Shown here one piece after another: positions 23,688-32,712 of a stretch of DNA of 41,676 bases. Numbering within the stretch: the stretch's first letter is position 1; every line of letters starts with the position of its first letter. The stretch spans positions 1-41,676 of the forward strand of contig JBCDJG010000043.1 of the NCBI GenBank assembly GCA_038748065.1, given 5' to 3'. Origin of the DNA: JBCDJG01 sp038748065 (GTDB lineage: Bacteria > Pseudomonadota > Gammaproteobacteria > Pseudomonadales > Halieaceae). Under the pieces are notes generated by a model that ran no database searches, was not told where the DNA came from, and saw nothing but the letters and a program-made list of their open reading frames with translations. The position numbers and the translations under genes are program-made.

Positions 23688-24567
23688 GAGTGCCCCCTCA
23701 AAATGGCCCCTGCCAAGCGCCGGCGTGCGCTTTCTGACGCCCGCCTTCATGGTCGAGCAAATGGCCCGACATCCACTCACCAAGGACTGCTACCCGACCG
23801 CGATGGGTTACTACCCCGAGGCCCATGGTCACCGCATGCAGCGCCAGCGTCATGACGACAACCTGTTGATTTATTGCACTGCCGGCCGCGGCAGCCTGCG
23901 CGCCGGCTCCTGGCTTGGCGAGGTGGCTGCGGGCCAATTGATCCTCCTGCCACAGGGGCTCGCGCATCTTTACGAAGCCCACGGCAAAGACCCCTGGACC
24001 CTGTTCTGGGTGCATTTCCAGGGTGCCAGCACCGCTATTTTCCTGCAGTACCTCGGCTACCGCGAGGCGCAACCGGTGCTCGATGTCGGGCTATCACCCC
24101 AGCTGATCGGCGGCTTCAGCAGTCTGATGGCAGTCAGGCGCACGGGCTACTCGACCCGTGCTTTTATCAACGCAGCAAACCAGTTACGGCAGCTGCTAAG
24201 CCAGATGGCCCTCGATGTTCGCGCCCGCCAAGGCCTTTCGCAGGGCGGCTTCGAGCTGGAGCAGGTTCAGAACTTCATGCTGGAAAACATTGATCAGCCA
24301 CTGACTCTCGATCAACTCGCCGGTGCCGCCAACCTGTCCAAGTACCACTTTTCAAAGCGCTATAAAGCGCTGACCGGTTATTCCCCGGTCAAACACTTCC
24401 TCAATATGAAAATGGAACAGGCCTGCAGCCTGCTGGACAGCACTGAGCTCAGTGTTTCAGCTATCGCCGTCCAACTCGGGTATGACGATCCCCTGTACTT
24501 TTCCCGCCTCTTTAGCCGCACGGTCGGTCTGTCACCCCGAAGTTACCGCGCCTCTATCCGCAGCTGA
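23686..24567 (+). CDS. AraC-family transcriptional regulator
   Basis: An AraC-family regulator of 293 residues. The N-terminal cupin-like effector domain (about 40-165) contains GRGSLRAG, QLILLPQGLAHLYEA and the WTLFWVHFQG strand. The C-terminal double helix-turn-helix (about 190-290) has LTLDQLAGAANLSKYHFSKRYK as the first unit and SVSAIAVQLGYDDPLYFSRLFS as the second, ending in the family GLSPRSYR. It is divergent from the valine-type operon, which it very probably controls through the direct repeats. The start codon has no recognisable Shine-Dalgarno and lies in the second operator repeat. A P. aeruginosa operon of like content (PA0743-PA0747) is, as I recall, also next to a regulator gene. 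The effector is unknown. Confidence 0.88.
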   Translation: MSAPSKWPLPSAGVRFLTPAFMVEQMARHPLTKDCYPTAMGYYPEAHGHRMQRQRHDDNLLIYCTAGRGSLRAGSWLGEVAAGQLILLPQGLAHLYEAHGKDPWTLFWVHFQGASTAIFLQYLGYREAQPVLDVGLSPQLIGGFSSLMAVRRTGYSTRAFINAANQLRQLLSQMALDVRARQGLSQGGFELEQVQNFMLENIDQPLTLDQLAGAANLSKYHFSKRYKALTGYSPVKHFLNMKMEQACSLLDSTELSVSAIAVQLGYDDPLYFSRLFSRTVGLSPRSYRASIRS

Positions 24568-24609
24568 CCCTGTCATACAACTGTCGCAATCGCGTCATAC
24601 CATGCGGCC

Positions 24610-25488
24610 ATGCTAGCCAACCTCGCAGAACGACTGTTTGCCGAACAGGCAACAGAGACGCTTTATCACTACACCTCCTTTACGGGCCTGCAAGGCATCG
24701 TCAGCAGCAGTATTCTGCGAGCCAGCGATATTCGGTACATGAACGACTCGACCGAGCTGAGGCATACGCTGGAGCTACTCGGTGAGGCGATCAGCGCACG
24801 CATCCAGCAGGGCTGCGACAACCCCAGACTGCTGACCCAACTACAGGAATGGCTGTCACACCGCGTGGTGCAAGGCCCGATGCTCTTCGTTGCCTCTTTC
24901 AGAGCCAACGGCAACCTGCTCAGCCAATGGCGCGGTTACAGCATCCACGGCAAAGGCGTCAGTCTGGGCTTCAATCCCGAACACGTCGCGGATTGCGCAG
25001 AGCGCCAAATGTATCAGCTAGGCCGCTGCATTTATGACGAACAGCATCAGCGGGCCCTGATGTCCGATATCCTCGGTGCCCTGGAAAACGCTGCCAGCGG
25101 CGATGCGCCATTGGCCGTTGCCGCGAGGGAAAGCGCAGACTTCCACAGCCTATTCGAGCTGGCGGAGGCCGAGCTGCTGCGCATCGCCGCGATTCTCAAA
25201 CACCCCTCCTTCGAGGAAGAGCAGGAGTGGCGCATTGTTTCCCCACCGATCAGGGATGACAAACACGCACCGGTACACTTTCGTGAGGGCAAATACATGC
25301 TGGTGCCCTACTACGATTTCCGACTGGCGGTGGCAGGTGGAGAACGCATGACACTGGAACACGTATTCCTTGGGCCGACGCCCAACCGCGAGCTGTCGAT
25401 GAACTCCCTGCGGCTCTACCTCGAAAAGTATGGGGTAGAACCGCGGCGCGGCATCGATTACTGCCGTATCCCCTACCGGCAGCGCTGA
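24610..25488 (+). CDS. DUF2971 family protein
   Basis: A soluble protein of 292 residues with the DUF2971 pattern: LYHYTS near the N-terminus (18-23), an ND..E motif (RYMNDSTELRH, about 42-52), then SFRANGNLLSQWRGYSIHGKGVSLGF near 97-122, and EEQEWRI near 205. No signal peptide or membrane segment is visible. The biochemical function of the family is not established. The HYTS motif followed by ILRAS and a late acidic EEQEWR resembles the conserved order seen in ADP-ribosyltransferase-like folds, which is only a suggestion. It follows the AraC gene by 42 bases on the same strand and converges with mmsA, but nothing in it suggests a metabolic role. No good ribosome binding site is seen. Confidence 0.8.
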   Translation: MLANLAERLFAEQATETLYHYTSFTGLQGIVSSSILRASDIRYMNDSTELRHTLELLGEAISARIQQGCDNPRLLTQLQEWLSHRVVQGPMLFVASFRANGNLLSQWRGYSIHGKGVSLGFNPEHVADCAERQMYQLGRCIYDEQHQRALMSDILGALENAASGDAPLAVAARESADFHSLFELAEAELLRIAAILKHPSFEEEQEWRIVSPPIRDDKHAPVHFREGKYMLVPYYDFRLAVAGGERMTLEHVFLGPTPNRELSMNSLRLYLEKYGVEPRRGIDYCRIPYRQR

Positions 25489-25495
25489 TTGGCGC

Positions 25496-27013
25496 TCAGG
25501 AAGGAAAGGCGAATTGCACACCCTCTCGGACGCCCGCGGAAGGCCAGCGCTGGGTGATCGTTTTACGCTTGGTATAGAAACGAACCGCGTCCGGACCGTA
25601 GGCGTGCAGGTCGCCGAACAGCGAGGCCTTCCAGCCACCAAAGCTGTGGAATGAAACCGGCACCGGCAGCGGCACGTTGATGCCCACCATGCCGACCTGG
25701 ATATGATCGCTGAAGTAGCGGGCCGCCTCACCATCGCGCGTGAAGATACAGGTGCCATTGCCATATTCGTGGGCGTTAATGAGTGCCATGGCCTGCTCCA
25801 TCGTATCCACACACATCACCTGCAGCACCGGGCCAAAAATCTCCTTGCGGTAGGCATCCATATCTGGCGTGACACTACTGACGAGTGTGCCGCCGACAAA
25901 AAAGCCTGCTTCCCCGCCGGTAGTTTCAGGTTGACGGCCGTCGACCTCGACCACCGCGCCATCGGCCTCGGCGCTATTTATGAAGCTCAGCACGCGATCG
26001 CGATGTTCGCCGGTGATCAGCGGGCCAAAGTCGTTCTCGCTATTAGCGAAACCGCCAACCTTGAGCGTGGCCATGGCCTCCTTCATGCCAGCTACAAAGC
26101 GGTCGTGCATATCCCTGCCCACGCAGACTGCAACAGACAGCGCCATACAGCGCTCTCCGCTGGAGCCAAAGGCGGCGCCAAGCATCGAGTTGACCGCGTT
26201 ATCGAGGTCCGCATCCGGCATGATGATGGCGTGATTCTTGGCGCCTCCAAGCGCCTGGCAGCGCTTGCCGTTGGCGCTGGCAGTCGCATAAATGTACTGC
26301 GCGATGGGCGTCGAGCCCACAAAGCTCACCGCCTTAACCCGCTCGTCTTCAAGCAGTGTGTCGACAGCGGTTTTGTCACCATTGACTACGTTAATCACGC
26401 CCGGTGGCAGGCCCGCTTCTTCCAGCAATTGGGCGATATATAAGGCCGCAGAAGGGTCGCGCTCGGAGGGCTTCAACACGAAGGTGTTGCCGCAGACAAT
26501 CGCCATGGGGTACATCCAGAGCGGCACCATCGCCGGGAAATTGAAGGGCGTAATGCCTGCAACGACGCCCAGGGGCTGAAACTCGCTCCAGGAATCGATG
26601 CCCGGGCCCACATTGCGGCTGTGCTCGCCTTTCAGCAACTCCGGTGCAGCACACGCATACTCCACGTTCTCGATACCACGTTGCAGCTCGCCGGCCGCAT
26701 CATGGGAAATCTTGCCGTGCTCTTCACCGATCAGCCGACAGATGATCTCGGTGTTATCTTCAAGCAGCTGTTTGAAACGGAACATGATGCGGGCGCGCTT
26801 CGCCGCGGGCGTATCCCGCCAAGCCGGAAAGGCGGCGTGAGCCGCGGCAATGGCTTCCTCGACGGTGGCACGCTCGGCAATAGCCACTGCCCTGCTCGAC
26901 TCGCCGGTAGCCGGGTCATAGACCGGCTGCAGGCGCGCGGCGCCGAAGTCCATCCGGCCGCCGATCAGGTGACCAATCATTTGCTGCTGCTCAATTGACG
27001 GTAAAGCTGTCAT
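25496..27013 (-). CDS. mmsA: Methylmalonate/malonate-semialdehyde dehydrogenase (CoA-acylating)
   Basis: An aldehyde dehydrogenase of 505 residues. PFNFPAMVPLWMYP (156-169), LGGAKNH (255-261) and the catalytic Cys289 in SSGERCMALS are characteristic of MmsA. It converts methylmalonate semialdehyde to propionyl-CoA and malonate semialdehyde to acetyl-CoA, with NAD and CoA and loss of CO2. It follows the beta-alanine aminotransferase gene by 10 bases, so it completes beta-alanine breakdown (as BauC does in P. aeruginosa). It also supplies the last valine step after MmsB, since no other mmsA is in the window. Both roles are consistent with the family. Confidence 0.9.
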   Translation of the reverse strand: MTALPSIEQQQMIGHLIGGRMDFGAARLQPVYDPATGESSRAVAIAERATVEEAIAAAHAAFPAWRDTPAAKRARIMFRFKQLLEDNTEIICRLIGEEHGKISHDAAGELQRGIENVEYACAAPELLKGEHSRNVGPGIDSWSEFQPLGVVAGITPFNFPAMVPLWMYPMAIVCGNTFVLKPSERDPSAALYIAQLLEEAGLPPGVINVVNGDKTAVDTLLEDERVKAVSFVGSTPIAQYIYATASANGKRCQALGGAKNHAIIMPDADLDNAVNSMLGAAFGSSGERCMALSVAVCVGRDMHDRFVAGMKEAMATLKVGGFANSENDFGPLITGEHRDRVLSFINSAEADGAVVEVDGRQPETTGGEAGFFVGGTLVSSVTPDMDAYRKEIFGPVLQVMCVDTMEQAMALINAHEYGNGTCIFTRDGEAARYFSDHIQVGMVGINVPLPVPVSFHSFGGWKASLFGDLHAYGPDAVRFYTKRKTITQRWPSAGVREGVQFAFPS

Positions 27014-27023
27014 GGGTACCTCG

Positions 27024-28373
27024 TTACTCCTTTCCCAGTTCTTCCAGTGTCTCGCCCAGGGCGTTAAACAGGCTGTCGATTTCTTGGCGCGTCACAGCGA
27101 AAGCCGGCGCAATTTGAACGGTGTCGCCACCGTAGCGGACGTAAAAGCCTTTCTCCCACAGGGACATCCCCACCTCGTAGGGCCGTTTGAGCGGCTCTCC
27201 GGGCGCATGCTCCAGTGTGATACCCACAGCGAGGCCGCAGTTGCGGATGTCTGCAACCCAGGGGGCGCCTTTGAGGGCGTGGGCCGCTTCTTCGAAATAA
27301 GGAGCTATCGCCTGCACCTGGGCAATGCTGTCTTCCTTCTCCGACAAATCGAGTGCCGCCAGACCCGCCGCGCAGGCGACCGGGTGCGCTGAATAGGTAT
27401 AACCGTGGGGCAGCTCCAGTGCGTATTCCGGCCCACCGTGCTCCATGAAGGTGTTGTAAATGTCCTCTCGGAAGGCCACCGCACCCATCGGTATGGTGCC
27501 ATTCGTCAACTGCTTGGCCATGGTGATGATGTCGGGTGTCACGCCAAAGGCCTCTGCGCCTGTTTTGGCTCCCACGCGACCAAAGGCACAGATCACCTCG
27601 TCGAAGATCAACAGGATGTTATGGCGATCACAGATATCGCGAATCTTCTGCAGGTAACCCTGCGGCGGCGGGATAACGCCGGCGGATCCTGCCATCGGTT
27701 CGACGATGACCGCAGCTATTGTGCTGGCATCGTGCATGGCGATCATATCTTCCAATCGATCAGCCAGATGCGCACCATGCTCAGGCATGCCACGGCTGAA
27801 GTGGTTCTCAGGCGTGATGGTGTGCGGCAGATGGGTCGCGTCAATGCCGCCGCCATACAGCGCTCGATTCGGGGCCAGCCCCCCAACCGAGATACCGCCA
27901 AAATTCACACCGTGGTAACCCTTGGCACGACCGATCAGCCGCGTCTTACTGGCTTTACCATGCTTGTGCCAGTAGGCGCGAGCAATCTTGAGAGCTGTTT
28001 CAACAGACTCGGAGCCCGAACCGGTATAGAAAATACGGTTCAGTCCCTCCGGCATGAAGCTCGCGATCTTTTCCGCCAATTGAAAGGACTTGGGTTGAGC
28101 AAACTGGAAGGCAGGGCTGTAATCCAGCTGACGCATTTGCGCGGCCACAGCGTCCGCCAATTCGGCTCGCCCATGCCCGAGACCGCAGGTCCAAAGGCCG
28201 GATAGGCCATCAAAAATGCGTCGCCCGTCCGCGCTCTGATAATAGCGGCCCTCCGCCGCCACCAACATTCGAGGATCTTTCTTAAACTGGCGATTGCCGG
28301 TGAATGGCATCCAGTGCGCATCAAACTGGGCCTGGCTGACGCCAGCGCGGGGATCAAATTCAGCAGCAGTCAT
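27024..28373 (-). CDS. bauA: Beta-alanine/omega-amino acid:pyruvate aminotransferase (class III)
   Basis: A PLP-dependent class III aminotransferase of 449 residues. It has WMPFTGNRQFKKDPR (21-35), typical of omega-amino acid:pyruvate transaminases, GSGSESVETA (118-127) for PLP phosphate, D258 in the DEV motif, and the Schiff-base Lys287 in TMAKQLTNG. It transfers the amino group of beta-alanine (or other omega-amines) to pyruvate, giving malonate semialdehyde for the next gene product. The frame extends to 28463, but AAGGAG lies 6 bases before the ATG at 28373. The pair bauA-mmsA with a divergent LysR gene matches the P. aeruginosa bau region. Confidence 0.88.
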   Translation of the reverse strand: MTAAEFDPRAGVSQAQFDAHWMPFTGNRQFKKDPRMLVAAEGRYYQSADGRRIFDGLSGLWTCGLGHGRAELADAVAAQMRQLDYSPAFQFAQPKSFQLAEKIASFMPEGLNRIFYTGSGSESVETALKIARAYWHKHGKASKTRLIGRAKGYHGVNFGGISVGGLAPNRALYGGGIDATHLPHTITPENHFSRGMPEHGAHLADRLEDMIAMHDASTIAAVIVEPMAGSAGVIPPPQGYLQKIRDICDRHNILLIFDEVICAFGRVGAKTGAEAFGVTPDIITMAKQLTNGTIPMGAVAFREDIYNTFMEHGGPEYALELPHGYTYSAHPVACAAGLAALDLSEKEDSIAQVQAIAPYFEEAAHALKGAPWVADIRNCGLAVGITLEHAPGEPLKRPYEVGMSLWEKGFYVRYGGDTVQIAPAFAVTRQEIDSLFNALGETLEELGKE

Positions 28374-28433
28374 GGATCGCTCCTTCAGGGTATCTATTGC
28401 GAATGATTGTGACCCTTGTTTAACTAAACTAAA

Positions 28434-28463
28434 ATGCAAATTTAATTGAATAAACTTTTGCAT
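28434..28463. promoter_or_regulatory. Inverted repeat in the AT-rich bauA / lysR intergenic region
   Basis: ATGCAAA (28434-28440) and TTTGCAT (28457-28463) are perfect inverse copies 16 bases apart in a strikingly AT-rich 114-bp spacer (28374-28487). A partial inner dyad (TTTAATTGAATAAA, 28441-28454) contains a T-N11-A spacing. It is a candidate binding site for the divergent LysR regulator. Confidence 0.5.
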
Positions 28464-28487
28464 ATTAAAAAGTATAGGCTGGACGTC

Positions 28488-29447
28488 ATGACAAGCAAAA
28501 CGCCCGCTCTGCGCGGGCCCGTCGGCGATGCAGACATTCGGCTGCTGCGCATATTTCGCAGCGTGGTCGAATCGGGTGGACTGTCAGCGGCTGAAATCGA
28601 TCTGGATATGAGCGTGTCTGCGATCAGCATTGCCGTCAGCGATCTGGAGAAACGCTTGGGATTGCGGCTGTGCCAGCGGGGCCGGGCCGGCTTCGCCCTG
28701 TCCGATGAGGGTAAGGAAATCTACGACGCCAGCCTGCAGCTGATGGCGGCCCTCGAGAATTTCCGCACAGAGGTTAACAGCCTGCACGCCCAGCTGCGCG
28801 GGGAGCTTAACATCGGCATCACCGATAACCTGGTTACCATGTACCAGCACATGCGAGTCACTCACTCACTGGCCGCGTTAAAACGGCGAGGACCCGGCGT
28901 TCAGATCAATATACGCATGATGCCTCCCGGGGACATTGAGAAGGGTGTACTGGACGGGCATCTGCACATCGGCGTTGTCCCAGAGCTGAAGATCCTTTCC
29001 GGCCTGAACTATCTCGACCTGTACGACGAGGCCTCAGAGCTCTATTGCGGCAGCGCACATGCCCTGTTCGAGACGCAAGACGCAGATCTCGACGAGGTCA
29101 CCGTCTGTGGCCAGGACGCTGTCGTCATGAGCAGCCAAGCCCCGGCAAGCGCCCGACCGGTGCTGCAACGTCTGCGGGCTGCCGCCAGCGCCACCGATCG
29201 CGAGGGGGTCGCCTTCCTCGTGCTGTCGGGAGAGTACACCGGCTTCTTGCCCAAGCACTATGCGGAGCGCTGGGTGCGCGAGGGCCGCATGCGCGCGCTG
29301 TTACCGGCACATTTGAACTACAGGACACGCTATGCCGCTATTACCCGCAAGGGCGGTCGGCCAAACCTCGTTCTGGAGACCTATTTGGAGGAGCTGTCCC
29401 GAGAGGAGAACGATCTGCCACAGCCCAGGGCTTTTCCAACGGGCTGA
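28488..29447 (+). CDS. LysR-type regulator, BauR-like by position
   Basis: A LysR-family regulator of 319 residues from the ATG at 28488. The helix-turn-helix covers about 16-75 with LSAAEIDLDMSVSAISIAVSDLEKRLG, an unusual Ser/Ala-rich recognition helix. The effector-binding domain begins near RGELNIGITDN (about 104). The frame extends back to 28446, but that start would lie in the operator region; the ATG at 28488 gives a normal lead-in, though its ribosome binding site is weak. It is divergent from bauA-mmsA and is the likely activator of beta-alanine catabolism, as BauR is in P. aeruginosa. Assignment as BauR rests on position rather than on recognised residues. Confidence 0.83.
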   Translation: MTSKTPALRGPVGDADIRLLRIFRSVVESGGLSAAEIDLDMSVSAISIAVSDLEKRLGLRLCQRGRAGFALSDEGKEIYDASLQLMAALENFRTEVNSLHAQLRGELNIGITDNLVTMYQHMRVTHSLAALKRRGPGVQINIRMMPPGDIEKGVLDGHLHIGVVPELKILSGLNYLDLYDEASELYCGSAHALFETQDADLDEVTVCGQDAVVMSSQAPASARPVLQRLRAAASATDREGVAFLVLSGEYTGFLPKHYAERWVREGRMRALLPAHLNYRTRYAAITRKGGRPNLVLETYLEELSREENDLPQPRAFPTG

Positions 29448-29515
29448 GTCGCACGAAACTGCTATCCTTGCTAATCCACCCGATGAAAAATTGAGCGCCA
29501 CATGGAGACAGCGGA

Positions 29516-32500
29516 GTGCGATTGCTGAAGTGGGTTAGCTACCTGCTATTGAGCGCTATCGCGCTAGCCGGGCTCTTGTTGGCCTTGCTCTTCAATCTGG
29601 ATTTCAGCCGCCTCAAGCCCCAGGTCGAAGTGTTGTTGAGCGAGCTGCTCGGACGAGAGCTTGCTGTGAGGGGCGACCTCACAGTCGAGATCAATCTCGA
29701 CAACGGCATTACTCTGCGCGCCAATGATGCACACCTGGCCTCGACTGAGTGGTCGACACAGCCCCGGTTGGCCGCGCTCGACTATCTGGAGGCCAGGCTC
29801 GCCTGGCGGGGCCTGCTGGCCAAGCCCATCCTCATCAGCGAGATCAGTGTCCGCGGCCTGAACCTTTTTTTGCAAAGAGATGAGCAAAATAGAAATAACT
29901 GGGCACTGGGTACCGGGCAGACCGAAGCGGCGACAGGAAGTGAGGAGCGCTTCGCGCTACCGATCCTCATCCAGCGCCTTGAAGCGACTGACAGCTGGCT
30001 GGAGTACCGCTCACCTGCCTTGCTTGAACCCCTGGATGTCAGACTGCCGACTCTGAACCAGCGACGCGAACGCAACGGTGCCATCAGCCTGCAGGCGAGT
30101 GGCACTGTTAACGAAGAGGCCCTGGCCGTGGACCTCGACGTTGGCGCCACCAGCGATACCGTTAACCTGCGGGACATACGTCTGGATTGGAGCGCAAACC
30201 TCGGTGAAATCAGTCTGCGCGGCAACACCGAGATCGCCGATCTCCTGGACCCGAGTCGCCCCACTCTCAACCTGCGCTTACAGGGGCCGAACTTCGAATA
30301 CCTGACCGACCTGCTGCGCATGCGCAGGATCACAACGGGCCCGCTGCAACTGGATGCCTCGCTCGCACCCGCAGAAGAGCTTATGCTCCTCGAAGTCGAG
30401 GGCACCGCCGGCGAGTTCGAGGTCATGGCCCACGGCGAGTATCGTGATCTGCGGGAGCTGAAACAGGCGCGCGTTGTAGTCAGCGCGGCGGGGCCAAGTG
30501 CCGGTCATGTCGGTGCTCTGCTGGGTTTTTCGCAGCTACCCGAAGAGCCTTTTACACTGGAGGGCACACTGGCCCGCAGTGGGCAGTCCGTCACGATTGA
30601 GTCCGCCCAGTTATCTATCGCTGAGTCAAGCTTGCAGCTAATCGCAAGCTTCCCCGTCTTCCCTGATCCGACCGACGCCAAGCTACAGCTGAGACTGCAG
30701 GGGAAAGACCTGTCTGAACATGCTGCAACCCTTAACCTGCCGGCGAGTCTTAATGGGCCTTTTCAAGCCCAGGTTGATCTATGGCCGGGTGACAATCAGG
30801 GCGCTGACTTCACGGGCTGGATGAGTATCGACAAGTTGGGGAGCAGGCTCAACGTCCTCGGTTCCGTCCTGAACAGTGACGGCTATGTCGGAAGTCACCT
30901 CCAATGGCGGGTGACCGCTGACAGCCTCGCCAGAGCAGCAAGCGCCATGGACTTCGATACAGCCCTTGACCTCCCATTAGTAGCCAGCGGCGATCTCACC
31001 CTGGAAGAACGAGGCATTCGCCTGGACAACGGACAGGCGGCGCTCGGCGCCAACCGCAACACGCTTAGCGCCTACCTCGACCTGCCGCTGACCGATCCCG
31101 GCGGCGAAATACGTCTAAACGCAGCCGGAGACAGCCTTGGCATGCTCCTGCCCGGCAGTGCAGCAATGGAGTCGCTGGACCATGCCTTCGAGCTGGCCAT
31201 CAGGGTTGCGGTGCTCGACGAGGGCATCTATATCAGGGAGGCGAGCCTCAGTAGCGATGGATCGGATATCAAACTGAGTGGCCAATTGGGCAGGGCACCA
31301 GACTTTCTTGGCACCGGTCTACAGACTACCCTGACGCTTGCGGACCTGTCTCGCCTGAATCCTCTGCTGGACACAGATCTGCCGGTTATGCCTTTCAGCG
31401 CGGAGTCGCTTATCGTCCAAAACGATAACGAACTGAACTTCCGCGGGCTGCGGGCTGCTTTCGACAGCAGCGAGGTGGGCGGCGACCTCACTGTGATCAC
31501 CGGTGAACTGCCACACATCAAGGCTACTATGCGCTCGGACTACTTCGACGTGACGCCGTTTTTACCCCCCAGGGAAGCGACGCAGAAGGAGACGGAACCT
31601 GCTGCCCGTGCATCGACGCGCGATAGCCGGGCTACGGCGCGCCGCCTCATCCCGGAGACAGAATTGGATCTTGCGCCGCTATCCCGATTCAGTGCCGATG
31701 TCGGGATCGAAGTATCGACGCTAAAGATCGAAGCCCAGACCGTTAACGACTTTATCCTCAAGGCCAACGTGCAGGACGGCCGGCTGCGAGTGCCACATGC
31801 CGAGCTCAGGGCGCCGCGCGGCGGCTGGATGCAGGGTCAGATGACAGCCCAGCCTGTTGCTGGCGGTGCAGAGGTGATGGGCAGGCTGGTCGGCGAGAAC
31901 ATGACACTGGGTTTGCCAGCGCGCAATTCACAGGAAGTCGAGCAGTTGCCCCGCTATGATCTGGGCCTCGGCTTCATCGGACAAGGCGCCAATCTCAGAG
32001 AATTCGCCGCCGGACTCAACGCCTACGTTCGGGTGGAGAGCGGCGAGGGACGCTTGCGAACAGGAGCCTTGCGCCTGTTCACCGGCGACTTTGCCACAGA
32101 ACTCTTGCAAACACTGAACCCTTTTCAAAAGACAGACCCTTTCTCCAACGTCCAGTGCCTGACCGTCTTTGCTGCCGTAGAAGAGGGCATACTGAAAGGC
32201 GAGCCCGCCGTGGTCCTGCAGACGGATCGAATTCGCATCGTCTCGGACACGCGCGTCGATCTCGCCACAGAGCGGCTTTCGGCCTACTTCAAGACGACTC
32301 CGCAAAAGGGCATCGGTTTCAGCTTCTCCAGTCTCGTCAATCCCTACGTGATGGTCACCGGCACGCTGGCAGGGCCTGTGCTCACCCTCGATCCGGAAGG
32401 CGCGCTTATACAGGGCGGTGCTGCTATCGCCACCGGCGGCCTGTCAATCATCGCCATGGGCTTCAAAGACCGCTTTTTATCGACCAAAGACCCTTGTGGA

Positions 32501-32584
32501 CAAGCGCTCCTGGACTCCGACGAGCGCGTCAAGGAGCTCGAAGCGCGTTACGCGCGCGAAAAACTCGCAGCGGAGGGCCTCTAG
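29516..32584 (+). CDS. AsmA-family envelope protein
   Basis: A 1022-residue AsmA-like protein. One N-terminal transmembrane helix (about 5-27) anchors a long periplasmic part rich in beta strands. The AsmA N-terminal pattern LNLFLQRDEQNRNNWAL lies near 114-130, and the C-terminal part with GEGRLRTGALRLFTGDFATELLQTLNPFQKTDPF near 840-875 is typical of AsmA C-domains. A linker rich in Arg, Thr and Glu (about 686-716) divides the protein. AsmA/TamB-type proteins are thought to be bridge-like carriers of phospholipid between the membranes. The start is a GTG with GGAG 8 bases upstream. It is followed by lipoprotein genes on the same strand after 128 bases. Confidence 0.87.
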   Translation: MRLLKWVSYLLLSAIALAGLLLALLFNLDFSRLKPQVEVLLSELLGRELAVRGDLTVEINLDNGITLRANDAHLASTEWSTQPRLAALDYLEARLAWRGLLAKPILISEISVRGLNLFLQRDEQNRNNWALGTGQTEAATGSEERFALPILIQRLEATDSWLEYRSPALLEPLDVRLPTLNQRRERNGAISLQASGTVNEEALAVDLDVGATSDTVNLRDIRLDWSANLGEISLRGNTEIADLLDPSRPTLNLRLQGPNFEYLTDLLRMRRITTGPLQLDASLAPAEELMLLEVEGTAGEFEVMAHGEYRDLRELKQARVVVSAAGPSAGHVGALLGFSQLPEEPFTLEGTLARSGQSVTIESAQLSIAESSLQLIASFPVFPDPTDAKLQLRLQGKDLSEHAATLNLPASLNGPFQAQVDLWPGDNQGADFTGWMSIDKLGSRLNVLGSVLNSDGYVGSHLQWRVTADSLARAASAMDFDTALDLPLVASGDLTLEERGIRLDNGQAALGANRNTLSAYLDLPLTDPGGEIRLNAAGDSLGMLLPGSAAMESLDHAFELAIRVAVLDEGIYIREASLSSDGSDIKLSGQLGRAPDFLGTGLQTTLTLADLSRLNPLLDTDLPVMPFSAESLIVQNDNELNFRGLRAAFDSSEVGGDLTVITGELPHIKATMRSDYFDVTPFLPPREATQKETEPAARASTRDSRATARRLIPETELDLAPLSRFSADVGIEVSTLKIEAQTVNDFILKANVQDGRLRVPHAELRAPRGGWMQGQMTAQPVAGGAEVMGRLVGENMTLGLPARNSQEVEQLPRYDLGLGFIGQGANLREFAAGLNAYVRVESGEGRLRTGALRLFTGDFATELLQTLNPFQKTDPFSNVQCLTVFAAVEEGILKGEPAVVLQTDRIRIVSDTRVDLATERLSAYFKTTPQKGIGFSFSSLVNPYVMVTGTLAGPVLTLDPEGALIQGGAAIATGGLSIIAMGFKDRFLSTKDPCGQALLDSDERVKELEARYAREKLAAEGL

Positions 32585-32712
32585 AAATCTCGACTTTTCG
32601 GCACTTTTAGAGGGACTTCCCTGCCCTCGCGCCCTACCATCACAGCGTCAATCTAGGAGAGCCAGGCGTTTCGGCCCATGCCGTACGACCCGGCCACAAC
32701 AGGGGACAGACT

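Noticed and set aside
32585..32712. Search for a terminator or small RNA between the AsmA gene and the first lipoprotein gene
   Set aside because: The only dyads are short GAGGG/CCCTC fragments without a T-tract; nothing supportable beyond the ribosome binding site at 32701.
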